Assembly: GCA_947044405.1 (NCBI GenBank)
Contig: CAMRHE010000657.1
Coordinates: forward strand, 584,001-648,000
Length of the DNA: 64,000 nt
Source: Leptodactylus fallax
Taxonomy: Eukaryota > Chordata > Amphibia > Anura > Leptodactylidae
Direction: 5' to 3'
The notes under the pieces are model-generated. The model did no database searches and was not told the origin of the DNA. It saw only the letters and a program-made list of their open reading frames with translations. The position numbers were made by a program, and so were the translations under genes. Below, in pieces: positions 1 through 11,285 of the stretch. Within the stretch, counting starts at the first letter, position 1. Each line of letters begins with the position of its first letter.

Positions 1-1595
1 GACCCGTGAGAAGCCGCCGGAAAAGAAGAACCGGAATGCACCGCGAAGACACCGGAGCATCGGGGGCTAGGTGAGTATTTTTTTTTTTCATCTCCCCCGG
101 TTGTCCAGGCATTAAAAAAAATGCCTGGACAACCTCTTTAAAGGGATTTTCCACAATAAACATTTAAGGGTAAGCTCACACAGTGGAAAATGAAGAGGAA
201 TTTTCCGACGTTTTCCGGCCGCATGCTAATCGCTACGGGATGCAGCAATGGCATCCTGTTGCGGCTTTCCGCTGCTGATTAAGCTCAGACGAATGCAGGG
301 AGTCCTAAGCTGCGGGATCCACGGCAAGATTGAGCAGGACGCTTATTTTTTCAGGGTTCTGCTTTGATCTCTGCTTCCCATTGAAAATGAGAGGCATCTT
401 CATGATGGAATTTGGGGCTGATTTTACATTAAATGTGCAGTCTTATATACATAATTCTATTTCCTCATATGCCAGCATTTTGGGGGTCCAGGCACGATCC
501 AGTGACCTCCCTTGTGTCTCTCAGAGACTAAAGCTGTCATAATAATAATCTACTATCCTACAAACTATTTCAGAACCGGACATACCATATCCCAAGACAC
601 CAATACATCTGTTATGATGCTGGCGTTAAAGGCTTCAGTGTACGGGTCCGTAAAAGCGGAACAGATGCCACATGGATTTGAATCTGGGTTTTTCACGGAC
701 CCAAACACTTCAAAGAATGAACTGAGCCACAAAAGAGGCAAGTTATAGGACCTGCTCCATATCTTCTGACCCATTTCTATGGCGCATACACATGTCTGGA
801 GCTTTCACAGATCAGTGTCCAGCCCATAGCAATGAGCAGTAAAATATGGAGCAGATCCTATACCTGTCCGCTTTTGCGTCTCAGTCCATTTATTCAAGTG
901 TATGGGTCCATAACGCTATCTGTCTTCACTGATATGTAAAAGAAAGACAGCATAAGGCTCAAATCTACAGTCGTGTGCATGAAGGCTAAGTTCACACTGA
1001 ATTTTTTTGCAGGAGGATTTTGAGGTGGAATCTGCCTCAAAAAACGCCTCCCATTCAGAGTCAGGAGCAGATTTTTTTCCTCTAGCTGAAAAATAAACAA
1101 AAAAAGCGACATGACCTATTTTCAGGCGGATTCCGCCTTGAAAAACCCATTGAAAGCAATGGGAATCAGAAAAAATGCTATGTATTTTTTTAACCTGGCT
1201 TTTGATGCGTTTTTTTTTATGTGGTTTTGGCAAAAATCACATCAAAAACCACTAGCTTTTTTTTACGTGAAGTTTCCAGGTCCATACAATGTGCTGGAGT
1301 AAAAAAAAAGCATAAAAAAGCGACAAAAAACGCATGTAAAAAAAAAAAAAAAAAAGTGTCAAAAAAGTTTCCTAATTCCTGAAGTAGATTTTTTCAGCCT
1401 GCAAAAAACTCCATGTGAACATACCCTAAGCCTAAAGCCCCATTTAATGAAACGCAGTTAAAAAAAAGTGGCACAAAAAATGCAGCCAAAACGCAAAAAA
1501 AAAAGTTTTTCATTCCGTTTTTGCTGAGTTTTTTAATCTGCAGATTTTCTTCCCTTATTATACCTATAGGGAAAATGACAACGTTTCTGCAGGTA
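1..1595. other. intergenic, no gene seen
   Basis: No coding exon is recognised. The stretch holds pieces of dispersed repeats. About 620-960 repeats the 'prefixed constant' wording (tacgggtccg, cacggaccca) also found near 7,600 and 61,500. About 1,000-1,420 is rich in A and T runs and resembles the foldback repeats annotated further on. All open frames here are short and unlike any family I know. Confidence 0.6.
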
Positions 1596-1835
1596 TAACC
1601 CTAGGTTCATACCTGTGTTTGGGTTTCCGTTCGTGGGGTCCCAACGAATGGAAACCTAATCCGCTTAAAAAAACGGTTACCCGCGGAAACTCGCGGACCC
1701 AAAGACTATAATAGGGTCCGTCGGGTTCCGCCCCGAAAAATGCAGAAAGAAAAGTCCTGCTTGCATTTTTAAAGTGGAATGAGGAATGGAATCCCCGATT
1801 AGAGATCAGGCGCAGGTGTGAACCTAACCTTAGTG
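1596..1835. repeat. foldback (MITE-like) repeat
   Basis: The left end (aaccctaggttcatacctg) and right end (caggtgtgaacctaacctt) are inverted copies of each other. The interior shares the words 'gactataatagggtccgtcggg' in part with the repeats at 3,047, 4,394, 9,893 and about 37,790, so it belongs to the same dispersed family. No coding content. Confidence 0.6.
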
Positions 1836-3046
1836 ACATGCTGCGATTTTCAAAAATGTGGATGTTTTTTAAATCGCAGCTTTTCCACAGCGTTTTTTAT
1901 TCCGCAGCGTGTGGATGGGATTAGCCAGAATCTCATTCACTTTTCAGATACTGTAAAATGCAGCTTTTTATCCACAGCGGAACGTAGGGCTTTGCCCTAA
2001 GATGTTTTTATCTATTGTTGGCTCCCAGAGAGATTATGGCTCATGTACACAGGGGTATAGCAGTTATGTACCGTTCGGTAGCAGGGCTTCCATTGAGGTA
2101 CAAGAGGCATTTACTGTACCTCTGTGTGCACCCAAATTCATACAGAAGCATACATAGTCCCTACAAATCCAACACAAAATAACATGGCATATCGGATGTT
2201 ACATACACATAAGTATTCTCCCCTAAAAGCAACCTAAGGAGCCATATGTCCTCCATGTACTGCCCCCAGGCTATGTGCCCCAGTGCATATTGCATTGTTC
2301 TGCTATTATATAGCATGCAATGGATGGTAACGCTACACTTGGTAGACAGTATGCATGAGCGATCTCTGGCCAACAACTATTTCCATGACACAAAGTACAA
2401 GCCTTCAATAATTTATAAGTGCAAAAGTGAAATGAGGGATATCGTACGTACCAGCAGTGAGCGTAGTCTAAGAACAACTACCCTCATCTTCCCATCCTGT
2501 ACGACTGAAGCATTTTCTTAAAGCAGGTTCTGATATCAAAGACGGCTATTGTCAGATAACAATAAATTTCACAAAAACAGGATTTGTGGAGTCTGACCCT
2601 GATAATCTGGAGCCATCTGTTCATCTTAATAGTCGCTTCTCATCACCACGGAAACAAGTCAACTGCGCCGTCAAAAAAGAAAGGGAGGCAAGAGACAACT
2701 GGGGGGCTTCCAGGCAGCCTAGAGAGATGCCTACAATCCATATGAGCATGTGGGAGCACCACAAACATTGTAGGGTGGCCATATGGAGCGCACGCACAGC
2801 TCTGCTTAACCACAGGACAGCCTTGAAACTCTTACAAGTAACAGGCAGATGAAATCGATTATCTGCTTAGGCTTTTCATGAGAAACAAACGTGCCCGGTC
2901 GTGATATTACTATACATAGGACCCTGGGGTCGGAGCTAGGGAATCCAACAGATGCATTTAGTATAACAAGGTATAACATAGATCAAAGCAGTTATAATAG
3001 CATATAATACAAAGATAAAACACAAAGGGAAACTGCAGATATATGC
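1836..3046. other. intergenic, no gene seen
   Basis: 1,836-2,000 holds an F1-like fragment (bases such as tccgcagcgtgtggatggga). 2,586-2,852 is an open plus-strand frame of 88 codons that I do not recognise. It has no promoter, no convincing splice sites and no family motif, so I do not call it a gene. Confidence 0.5.
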
Positions 3047-3275
3047 CAGGTTTACACCAGAGTCGTCTCTCCGTCGTTCTGGTCCATCGGTAATAGCGGT
3101 AACACACTGAGTCCGACAGACCCCATTGTCTATAATGGGGTCCGTCGGGTGTCCGTGATTTTAAAACTGAAATTGGTGGAGAAACAAGTCCACTTTTCCT
3201 TTGCTGATTTTCAGGCAGGCACTGCCATGGAGTCTCCAACGGAGACTTCGGTGAAGATGTGAACGTAGATACAGA
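3047..3275. repeat. foldback (MITE-like) repeat
   Basis: Ends are an inverted pair of the type 'caggtttacacc' and 'gatgtgaacgta'. The core carries the family phrase 'ccattgtctataatggggt' followed by 'ccgtcgggtgtccg'. It is the same family as 4,394-4,660 and 9,893-10,098. Confidence 0.55.
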
Positions 3276-3327
3276 GAATGACAGTGCAATGTAGAAGAAG
3301 GGACTTGCCACAAGTCCTGAAGTTTAA

Positions 3328-3531
3328 GGGTAAGGTCCCGCGTTGTGGAAACACAGCTTTTTTTGTTGCAGATTTTGCTGCAGTTTTTAGACCCCAAAGG
3401 CAGGAGTGGATTGAGCAGAAGCGAGAAGTATAAGAAGCTTCCTATAGATTTCCCATTCCTTTTGTAGCCATTCTTGCAGCAAAATCTGCAACAAAAAAAG
3501 CTGCGTATCCATAATGTGGGTGTCAGCCTTA
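3328..3531. repeat. F1 foldback repeat (GGCCCCAC ends), copy 1
   Basis: Imperfect palindrome. The left arm runs from 'gggtaaggtcccgcgttgtg' through 'ttgttgcagattttgctgcag'; the right arm is its inverse, ending 'ataatgtgggtgtcagcctt'. The transcript would form a hairpin of roughly 80-bp arms. It abuts the next copy directly. The superfamily is not settled from sequence. Confidence 0.7.
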
Positions 3532-3741
3532 GGCTGAGGCCCCACATTGCAGCAATGCAGCTTTTTTTGTTGCAGATTTTGTTGCGTTTTTTTGTGCCAA
3601 AGCCAGGAGTGGATTGAACAGAAGGTAGAAGTATAAGAACTTCCTATATAGTTCCCATTCGCCTTGTAGCCATTCTTGGCTTTGGCTCAAAATACCGCAA
3701 CAAAAAAAAGCTGCGTTTCCGCAACGTGAGGTTGCAGCCTA
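3532..3741. repeat. F1 foldback repeat, copy 2
   Basis: Second, adjacent copy. Left end is 'ggctgaggccccacattgca' and right end 'gcaacgtgaggttgcagcct'. It shares the interior 'gccaggagtggattgaacag' with copies at 3,328 and 19,797, so the two neighbours are a tandem pair of the same foldback element. Confidence 0.7.
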
Positions 3742-4393
3742 AAAGAGGATTTGGAAGGTTGGGTCAAAATAGGAACGCTCAGTTTAGGCCAGGGCTACAC
3801 ACCAACATTTGTCGCACAACTAAAGTCAGGCAGCAAAAAAGCAACTTATTTCTATGTTGCAATTGCAACGTTATAGTCACACAAAAATCCGACCTTATCT
3901 GACCTCATGTCACATGTCAATGTCGCAGGCGACACTACTCTCATAGACAGCAATTGCGCCGCATGTGACAGAGAAGTCACACACGACTACAAGTGCTGTC
4001 TTTACAATCTTTGCTGTAATTTTGCTTACCACCCATTTATGTGTATTTGTGCAGGTGTAGACAGTTAAATGCAAGCTTTAATATATTTAGTTAAAAAAAA
4101 AGCGAGACATTTACATCCATGTCATAGCAAAATGGCACCAAAATTGCATTGTGGGACATTACAGAGGTCTTCTGATGCACTGAACATGAAGTGGAGTATA
4201 TATGGGATAATGTCTCCCCCCTGCAAATGATCAGATACCATGGAGGCCTCGTAGAGGCCGCATACATCTATACAGGTCATAGGATTCTGAAACCAAATCA
4301 GGACTTTGGAATTGTAGTCAGAGTCAGATTCAACTATTTTACAATACAAAATGATTATTAGAAATGATGTTATACAATTATCGATATTGCATA
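3742..4393. other. intergenic, no gene seen
   Basis: Unique-looking sequence with short unrelated frames. No exon, promoter or repeat family is recognised. Confidence 0.5.
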
Positions 4394-4660
4394 ATTACGT
4401 TACGTTCACATCTGCACCGTCCTATCTGCAGAACTAGAAGAATGGAAAAAACGGACAGTAATGGATCCCAGAAATGATGGACACAAAGGGATCCAGAGGG
4501 GACCCATTGACCATAATATGGTCTGTCGGGTGTCCTTTTTTTTTTTTTTTTTTTTTTGACTGAAGTTGGGCTTGCAGGACTTTTTCATCTGGCGATTTCT
4601 GACGGACACTGCAACAGAGACTCTGAACAGAGAGTGCTCTCAGATGTGAACATAGCCTTA
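4394..4660. repeat. foldback (MITE-like) repeat with T run
   Basis: Inverted ends 'gttcacatctgcac' and 'cagatgtgaacatagcctta'. The interior has 'ccattgaccataatatggtc' and a T run of about 20. Same family as 3,047 and 9,893. The lysine-rich frame on the minus strand is only the T run read backwards. Confidence 0.6.
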
Positions 4661-4724
4661 CACGCTGAGCTTGCTGCATATGTATCTTCTTGAGAAATCA
4701 ATCACTACTGTTTTTCTAAACTAC

Positions 4725-4860
4725 AGGAGCTCTAAATCTTCCGTCTGACCGTGGCTTTCAGCCATTTACGAAGGAATCAGAGTCGTAGTAGGAGTCAGAG
4801 TCAGGCTGTGGAAAATGAGAGGAGTCGGTGGTTTGGTCTACAGACTCCAGAGCGCTGGGT
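4725..4860. repeat. partial copy of small hAT-type element
   Basis: Shares 'ggagtcagagtcaggctgtg' and 'gaggagtcggtggtttggtc' with the complete element at 8,864-9,114. The ends are not preserved, so it is a decayed or internal copy. Confidence 0.5.
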
Positions 4861-5019
4861 GAAATTGGTAATAATTTATAGTAGGATTATTATTTACTAT
4901 ATATTTATTATTAATTAATTATTTTAATAATATTACTATTACTTATGAAGCACACATCAAAACAATACTTGTGATATAACCCCTGTAACTGATATTATGG
5001 GTCTCAATACACACTGCAC
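4861..5019. other. AT-rich spacer
   Basis: Very AT-rich stretch around 4,870-4,990 (runs of ttattaattaattattt). No feature is recognised. Confidence 0.5.
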
Positions 5020-5260
5020 ATACTACAGAAGTTTTTTTTTTTTTTTTAATAAAAATACATTATTAGGTACATATATAATAATGCAAAATTTAATTGATGT
5101 GTATTACACGAGAATCATCACCAAAACTAGTAAAAATCCCAGGAACCTAATTGGAAGGAAATTGTTACAATATCCTTACAATATAGGTTGTTTTTCTTAT
5201 TGAGATCTACGTTTCGATTGATCTAAATGGCTCTTCATGTCTATGTTATTTTGTCCTTGG
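5020..5260 (-). mobile_element. possible Penelope-like or LINE tail fragment
   Basis: Read on the minus strand it contains 'tgaagagccatttagatcaa' followed by 'tcgaaacgtagatctc' and ends in an A run at about 5,034-5,048. The 'tgaagag...cgaaacgtag' layout resembles the hammerhead-bearing terminal repeats of Penelope-like elements, but the CTGANGA core is damaged here. A generic LINE tail is the alternative. Low confidence. Confidence 0.3.
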
Positions 5261-5563
5261 GCTATGTTCACACAAGTATTTTACAAAGAATAGATTCCAG
5301 AGATCTGAGGCTGACACTTTGATTTCTGTAGAAGATGCAACAGTATATCCGCACAAGGGTCTGCCAATGTCTTTCAATAGGCCCCATCCATAGGATCCCC
5401 CACAGGATGTAGAGCAAACGGCAACAACACGTGAACATACCGCAACATCATTTCTTTTCGTGGTAAAGTTTTTCTATTTCACCATAACCCCTCCAATGCT
5501 ATATGTTTCCCTCAAATAATTCTGTCACACTGCAAACCACTACTGTAAGAAACATAGGGGGGA

Positions 5564-5830
5564 ATTTATTAAGACTGACGATCCGTACACCAGTCTTAAT
5601 TGACTCCCTACGCCCTACTCTATGCCAGATTTGTGGTATAAGTCATGTCAGTTTTCTGGTGTGAGATAGAGTAAATCTGATGGACCGGGGCATCCCCAAG
5701 TCTGGCCCACCTAGATTCTAGCCACGCTCCGCACGCTATCTAAAAAATTGGCAATCGGAGTGCCGAGGCTGAGATGTGCCCTTTCGAGGCGCATCTACTT
5801 TAGTAACTATGGGCCATAATGTCCACTATG
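5564..5830. repeat. dispersed repeat sharing 'aatttattaagact'
   Basis: The run 'ggaatttattaagactgac' with 'acaccagtctta' and 'ccacgctccgca' recurs near 6,790-7,075 and 19,200-19,400, and reversed near 24,840-24,900. It is therefore an interspersed repeat; class unknown. Confidence 0.5.
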
Positions 5831-6007
5831 TAACTATAAACAGATCACCAACATCTTAGGCTAAATTCACATAGGTCAGATCGGATGAAGATTTCAGCAC
5901 AAATTCCACATAATTGACATAGCTGATAAGGTTGGAAAAAGACACAACACAAACAAAAGTTCTCGGCCTTTGTGGAAACGCAATGGAAAAAATGCGGCAT
6001 TTTACAA

Positions 6008-6735
6008 GAGAGCTGGGTGAATATGGCCTAAATCAAAATCATGATTAATCGGGCGTTTTACCTTGATTCCGATTAATGGCGATTATTTAGGTCACACCCC
6101 TTTTAAAACCATGCCCCTTTTAAAGTATGAGTAAGTGTTGGACTAACTGAGTGAGATTCGTCTTGCAAGGTTTGCCCGGCGGTTTCATATCGATCGAACA
6201 TGTCCGAACCGAAACTGCTATTATGAAGGGACCCCAGAGTATAATGAGCGGAGATCTAGGGGAGGTAATCAAACATAGAAAACAGTCTTACTCCCCTCTC
6301 CTGGGCTCCGGCACAGCTCCCTGTTCCCTTCTGTGCTTCTGCCTAACGTGGTGTCATGACGCATAGACATAAGTATCGTGAAACTGCATGACCCATGTGA
6401 CCGCTGCATCACCGGCCACAGCAGTCCCTGACATCAGTCAGAAGACTGGAAGAGAAGAGGGAGTCACGCCGGAGCCCAGGACAGGTGAGTAACATTGTTT
6501 TTTATGTTTGTTCACCTCCCCTGGACCTCCGATCATTATACTCATGGGTCTGAAGAGACCCCAGAATATAACAATAGCAGTTTCGGTTTGGACGTGCTCG
6601 ATCCAAAAACTCCAGGTAGAACCTCATGAATACTGTAATAACCAAACCAAAATCACTTACGTGAAACTAAATCCCGTTGGTTATCCAGATTGACGTTCGG
6701 TTTTGGTTATATTTTGATTAATTGCTCAGTCCTAT
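6008..6735. repeat. foldback repeat with 'accccagagtataat' core
   Basis: Arms are inverted around about 6,380: 'aagggaccccagagtataat' with 'aggggaggtaatcaaacata' on the left, and 'tgttcacctcccctgg' with 'attatactcatgggtctga' on the right. The same pair occurs at 26,823-27,209, and one arm at 59,624-59,845. The two short frames here are repeat sequence, not genes. Confidence 0.55.
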
Positions 6736-6789
6736 TTTACAGTCCCAGCAAAATGAAAAATTTTTTGCTTAATCTCATCCCCACAACAC

Positions 6790-7075
6790 AGTGAGGCAGA
6801 TTTATTAAGATTGGTGAATCATACCGCAGGGAACGAGAGATTTATAATGCTCCAGAATGGTAACTTACACCAGTCCCTATGACTTCCATTATAACTTATG
6901 CTGGAAAACCGATGTGAGTTCTGTCAGGCCTTGCTCCACCCACATTTGCACCAAGGCGCAGAAGGGGGTTGCGGCACAAGTTTTGCGCATGAATGGGCCT
7001 TGCAGCAAATGTGCACCACAATAACATTGATAATTGATAAATTTGTCCCAATGTTTTCAAAAATGCATGTATTTT
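6790..7075. repeat. dispersed repeat, second copy of the 5,564 family
   Basis: Contains 'gcagatttattaagattggt' and 'acaccagtccctatgacttc', matching the families at 5,564 and 19,200. Degenerate; no coding content. Confidence 0.4.
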
Positions 7076-7203
7076 AAAAAAAATGCACAATTAATTTTAC
7101 CTGCCAAAACACTGTGTTTTCCCTAAAAACTTATAAGGGGGGAGGCAAAAACACAAAATGCAGTGAAAAACATACATTTCTGCTGTGTGTTTTCCAGCTG
7201 CCT

Positions 7204-7530
7204 AAGGCCAGGGCCCCACGTTGCAAATATGCATCATCTTGGCAAAAAACGTTGCATATTACAGTACCTGCAAAGTGGAGGGGATTCTAGCTAATCTCAT
7301 CCACACAATGCAGAAAAAAATCTACATCAGAAATGCTGCAATTTCAAAAACGCTCACGTTTTGTAAATTGCAGCATGTCAATTATACCTATGGAAACTCT
7401 GGCGTTTTCCGCATATGTATAATAGGGACAGAAAATCTGCAAAGGAAAACTCTGCGGACTTCCTATGAAAACGCAATGCATTTCCCGCAACGCTTTTTGG
7501 CTGCAGCTCACTGTGTGGGGCCCCAGCCTA
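7204..7530. repeat. F1 foldback repeat, copy 3
   Basis: Left end 'aaggccagggccccacgttg', right end 'actgtgtggggccccagcct'. The centre has inverted 'tgcaatttcaaaaacg' and 'cgttttgtaaattgca'. Same family as 3,328. The 108- and 71-codon frames here are repeat sequence. Confidence 0.7.
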
Positions 7531-7544
7531 AAGGTTTCCAGGAC

Positions 7545-7800
7545 TAAGGCCTCATACACACGTGTGCACTGTCAGTGTGCTAGCCATGTTTTTCATGACT
7601 AGCACACTGACCCATTAATTTCTATGGCCCCATTCACATGACTGTATATTTTCATGGTCCCGTGTATGGGGTCGTGTGCTGGGAGCAAAACTCAGGACAG
7701 GTCCTATTCCTGTACGTTTTGCGGTCCTTGATCACTGACCACAGCGATTCGGGACGGTCCGTGCCGTTCAAACATAGCCCATCAGCAGGCACACCGGTGT
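7545..7800. repeat. dispersed repeat shared with 61,415-61,672
   Basis: Contains 'gcctcatacacacgtgtgca', 'gtgctagccatgtttttcat' and 'aggacaggtcctattcctgt'. The same words occur in inverse order and orientation near 61,415-61,672. No gene. Confidence 0.5.
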
Positions 7801-7819
7801 GTGCATGTCCCTTACTTAC

Positions 7820-8065
7820 TGATGACCTATCCTTAGGACAGGTCATTAACATGTGATCAGTGGGTATCCGACACCTGGGACCCAGGAAGATCAGCAGAGC
7901 CCCTTTGAAAAGCTCCCATGCAATGGGCAGTGTTATATCTGGTATTCAGTGATTGGGCTACAGCAGTCACCTGAATGTCAGACCCCCCCCCCCATCACAT
8001 ACTGAAGACCTAGCCCATGGATAGCTCATTAATAGATAAGTCCCAGAAAACCCCTTTAAATCCGA
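7820..8065. repeat. TTAA-type foldback repeat (F2)
   Basis: Carries the phrases 'gacctatccttaggacaggt', 'gatcagtgggtatccgacac' and a right end 'aaaacccctttaaatcc'. The same phrases recur near 24,330, 27,500, 35,340 and 39,400. Copies with both ends preserved (44,621-45,124) are flanked by TTAA. Confidence 0.5.
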
Positions 8066-8487
8066 CCTATAACCCCACACTGCCATCTGTTAAATCTGTG
8101 ACAATCCTCATCCCATGCATGTGAATGGGGTTTCTGCGAATCTATTTACAAGCTATGGAAAATTTCCATGTGGAAAAAAACTCTGCGACAATGAGTAGCA
8201 TGCAACTACTGCGGCTTTGGCGTGGAAATGGCGGTGGATTAGCGAGATGCTGACTAGCTTCGTCTGATGGGTCTAATCCTTGCGCAGATCCATGACACTT
8301 CTAACCATATATCGATGTCAGAAATAAAGGTCATCTTTGAATTTCTGCCATAGATCTTGTAGTATGTGCAGGTCTGCAATATGCAAATCTGACATGTGTG
8401 AACATACCTTTAGAAAACACCAGTCAGTAAAGTTCCTTGAGACATCTTCTGTGAAGTTGGTAAAAGCTCTCATATAATCTCTTTATG
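8066..8487. other. intergenic, no gene seen
   Basis: No exon or named repeat is recognised. Some phrases (ctgcgaatctatttacaagc; gtggaaatggcggtggatta) look like decayed foldback repeat. Confidence 0.4.
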
Positions 8488-8800
8488 GCTGAGGCCCCAG
8501 CTGGCGAACCACAGCTAAAAACGCAGTGGAAAAAACGCATTTCATTTTTCATTATATTTTTTCTTAGTTTTTCTCTGAAGTTTTTCTTCCTATATTAAAT
8601 CTGTAACAAATTGTGTTTCCGAGGCTAAAATTGATATTTTACGTTTTCCATAAACGCATGCGTATTTAAAGGAACAGCTTTTCTGCCTCGGTATTTTCCC
8701 CCAAAGTTTGGATGGGATTAACCAAAATCTCATTCACTTTGCTGCTACTATAAAATTCTGCGTTTTTTTCCGTTGCGGTTCCGCAATGTAGGGCCTCATC
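8488..8800. repeat. F1 foldback repeat, copy 4
   Basis: Left end 'ggctgaggccccagctggcg', right end 'gcaatgtagggcctcatctt'. The interior resembles the other F1 copies (aaacgcag, ttctgcgttttt). Confidence 0.6.
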
Positions 8801-8863
8801 TTATATCTGTTATACAAAAATGTAGACAACATCCAATATGGCTGCCATACCCAGCTTTCCTAA

Positions 8864-9114
8864 CAAGGCTGTGCAGTCAGAGTCAGGACCAATTTTGGGT
8901 GGAGTAGGAAAAAAGTCAGAATGATTAATATTGCAGGATGAATTAGATACCTAATTTTTCATAGGAATCAATCCCTGGCTTTTTAGTGAATTATAGGAGC
9001 TTTGCTGCTTCTGACTGACCACGGCTGGAGGAGTCAGAGTCAGAGCAGGTGTCAGAGTCGGGCTATGGATGACTCGAGGAGTCGGTGCTTAGGCCTACTG
9101 ACTCCACAGTCCTG
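8864..9114. mobile_element. small non-autonomous hAT-type element
   Basis: 251 bp with inverted ends CAAGGCTGTGCAGTCAGAG and CTGACTCCACAGTCCTG. It is flanked by 8-bp direct repeats, TTTCCTAA at 8,856-8,863 and TTTCCTAG at 9,115-9,122. An 8-bp target duplication with CA...TG ends is the hAT pattern. There is no transposase, so it would depend on an autonomous relative. A partial second copy lies at 4,725. Confidence 0.75.
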
Positions 9115-9429
9115 TTTCCTAGAGTCCTGAATGGTAAATCTGCCTAGTGATGTTAGTCTATTGCCGCATGAATAGGCAGATATTAACCCCTGCTTGACAA
9201 CCAACATTGGATTTAATATTGTAACCACACTGACTATCACCCAGCTTTCCCAGAAGCATATAGAAAACATATGGAAACAGTTTAGACCTGTTACAGTACC
9301 TGGTACGAATTCTGGAGCCGCCAATGATCATGAGAACATGGGACCCCTGTATTCCCCTCTAAATAAAGTGGATGTCACGTAATTGTGTTAGTGCACCACA
9401 AACCTCTATGGGACTGACGAAGAGGGGCA

Positions 9430-9752
9430 CAGTACAGTGCTTGGCTATCTTCATCAATGGCATGGCAGTGTCCCTGTGCATCCTCCTGTCCAGGGGTACA
9501 AGGATCCCCACTGATCAGACCCTTATGTCCGATCCTTTGAATACTTGGATAAATTGGAATTGGCTATCTCCAGCACTCCCATAGATAATGAATGGTGTGG
9601 CAGGGTGCATGCTTAGCTCGCCACTCCATCAGGATGGGAGAATAGCCCTGTTCTCAGGATTGGCGGGGGTCTAAGTGGTCAGACCACCGCCAATCTAAAG
9701 ATATCCCCTATAATAACAATAGAGAATAACTTAAAAACTTTGTACAACCCCT
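9430..9752. repeat. TTAA-type foldback repeat (F2)
   Basis: Contains 'aaggatccccactgatcaga', 'gcgggggtctaagtggtcag' and the right end 'tacaacccctttaagtgc', which are hallmarks of this dispersed family. The left end is unclear. Confidence 0.45.
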
Positions 9753-9892
9753 TTAAGTGCAAATGACCATTGTATCCACATATAAGATAATCTGCTCAGC
9801 AACGGCTCAGAAAATCCCTGCCACCATACAAGACCGAAACATATCAACGAACTGGAGAGTGCACGACCCGCAGATGGTTGACTACTAGGAGC

Positions 9893-10098
9893 GCGTTCAC
9901 ATCTGCCTCATTCTGTACATCGAAGGACCGGAAGAACAGAAAAATGCCCCATCTAATGACAACCACAGATTCTGAGGGACCCCATTGACTATAATTTGGT
10001 CGGGTGTGCATTATTTTTTTCCCTGACTTGTTGGGCTTGCAGGACTTTTTCTTCAGAGAATTGTGGTGGACACCTGTTGCAGATGTGAACGCAGCCTC
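9893..10098. repeat. foldback (MITE-like) repeat
   Basis: Ends 'gcgttcacatctgcctcatt' and 'gcagatgtgaacgcagcctc' are inverted copies. The interior has 'ccattgactataatttggtc'. Same family as 3,047 and 4,394. Confidence 0.65.
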
Positions 10099-10779
10099 AG
10101 GTAAAAGAACAGGGCTATAGCCTGGTGGGTGTGTGCCCCAAAGTGCTGCGTGCCCCGGGGCACCAACAAGTTACCCAGGCCAGGAGATTTGGATACTAGG
10201 CTAGGGCAGCAAAGTAAATCTACGCCCTAGGAGAGAGCAACCCCATGCCGAGGACATACCTGTGTCAAGGTGGGCAGGAAAGTGGGAAAAGGCACAAAAT
10301 ATAGAGAAAACATCAATATAGGAAATGATATAAAGTTGTACATGACATGGTATAATAATAACGTGCTATACTTAGAGCCTAATGGTAAAGAATATTAATA
10401 GTGTAACAAGAGGCACAATGCTAACCAAGATGACAATATTTATGGAAACCATCAGCAAGCAGGCGACTAGTAAATTGCAGGTTGTGTTAGTTTTTCCCCT
10501 GCATTGACTATGTCACCACATCGCACAAGCGGCCAATGTAATATAAGTATACAGGATACATCACACCATAGAATAAGTGCCATAGAGCATACATAGAGTG
10601 CAGGGCCTGTTAGGAGGGTGCCCGGCACAGCAGCCCTGACCCTGGCAGTGACCTGGGGGGCACCAGCAGAGGTCACATCTGTGCCACAGGGGAAAGTAAT
10701 GGCTGTGACTCCAGGACTGGCACAGGAGTAAAGTCCTACATGACAGCATGACAAGATGGCAATGTATTATCAGCACACT
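10099..10779. other. intergenic, no gene seen
   Basis: Leads into the CpG-rich stretch. 10,600-10,740 is moderately GC-rich but I find no exon with convincing splice sites. Confidence 0.4.
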
Positions 10780-11133
10780 GCAGGCACGGCAGCTCCATGG
10801 CCAGCACACAACAAAGCCCCGCACACACAGGGGGGCACCGCCGGGATGGCAGCCTGCTGCACGGCTACACAACGGAATTAGCAGGGCACAGGGGCGGCGA
10901 GAACAAAAGGGAAGCGGAGGAGGGATGCAGGGGCTGCAGGCAGGGGAGGATGCTCGGCTCCCGCCTGGTGCTGATGCTGACAGGGCGCTGACACCTACCC
11001 GCTGCCGTCATGAAATCTGTGGCATCCCGCCTGCTCACTCGGCTCTCAGCGCCATCTTCCCGCTGATCCCCGGGGTCCGGGCATGTGCCGGCCCAGGCTG
11101 CTCGCTCCCGACCCACGGCCATCCCACAACGGG

Positions 11134-11171
<38 letters not shown>

Positions 11172-11285
11172 ACGGCGGAGAGAAGGCGCGGCCCCGACTT
11201 CCAGAACACGGCGAAGCTCAACCGGGAGGCGGCGCTGTGGGGACTCACACCCGCTACACCCGGCCTGGGCGCTATCTGTGGGGTA
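10780..11285. promoter_or_regulatory. CpG-rich island, possible promoter
   Basis: This roughly 500-bp block is strikingly GC- and CpG-rich compared with its AT-rich surroundings (for example ccgccgggatggcagcc, gcgccatcttcccgctgatc, gaggcggcgctgtggggac). On the minus strand an ATG in good context starts at 11,055 (gggaagATGGCGCTGAGAGC) and runs 17 nt to a GTGAGC that could be a splice donor. Another ATG near 11,010 is followed closely by GGTAGGT. No downstream exon can be identified in 1-10,700, so direction and gene are unknown. It may also be a GC-rich repeat. The overlapping long frames in both strands read through the (GA)n tract and are not convincing proteins. Confidence 0.4.
11136..11170. 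repeat. (GA)n microsatellite
   Basis: About 17 uninterrupted AG dinucleotides inside the CpG-rich block. It explains the Arg-Glu and Leu-Ser runs seen in the frames across it. Confidence 0.95.

Noticed and set aside
2586..2852. 88-codon plus-strand frame as a gene
   Set aside because: No family motif, promoter or convincing splice site; the length is within chance.
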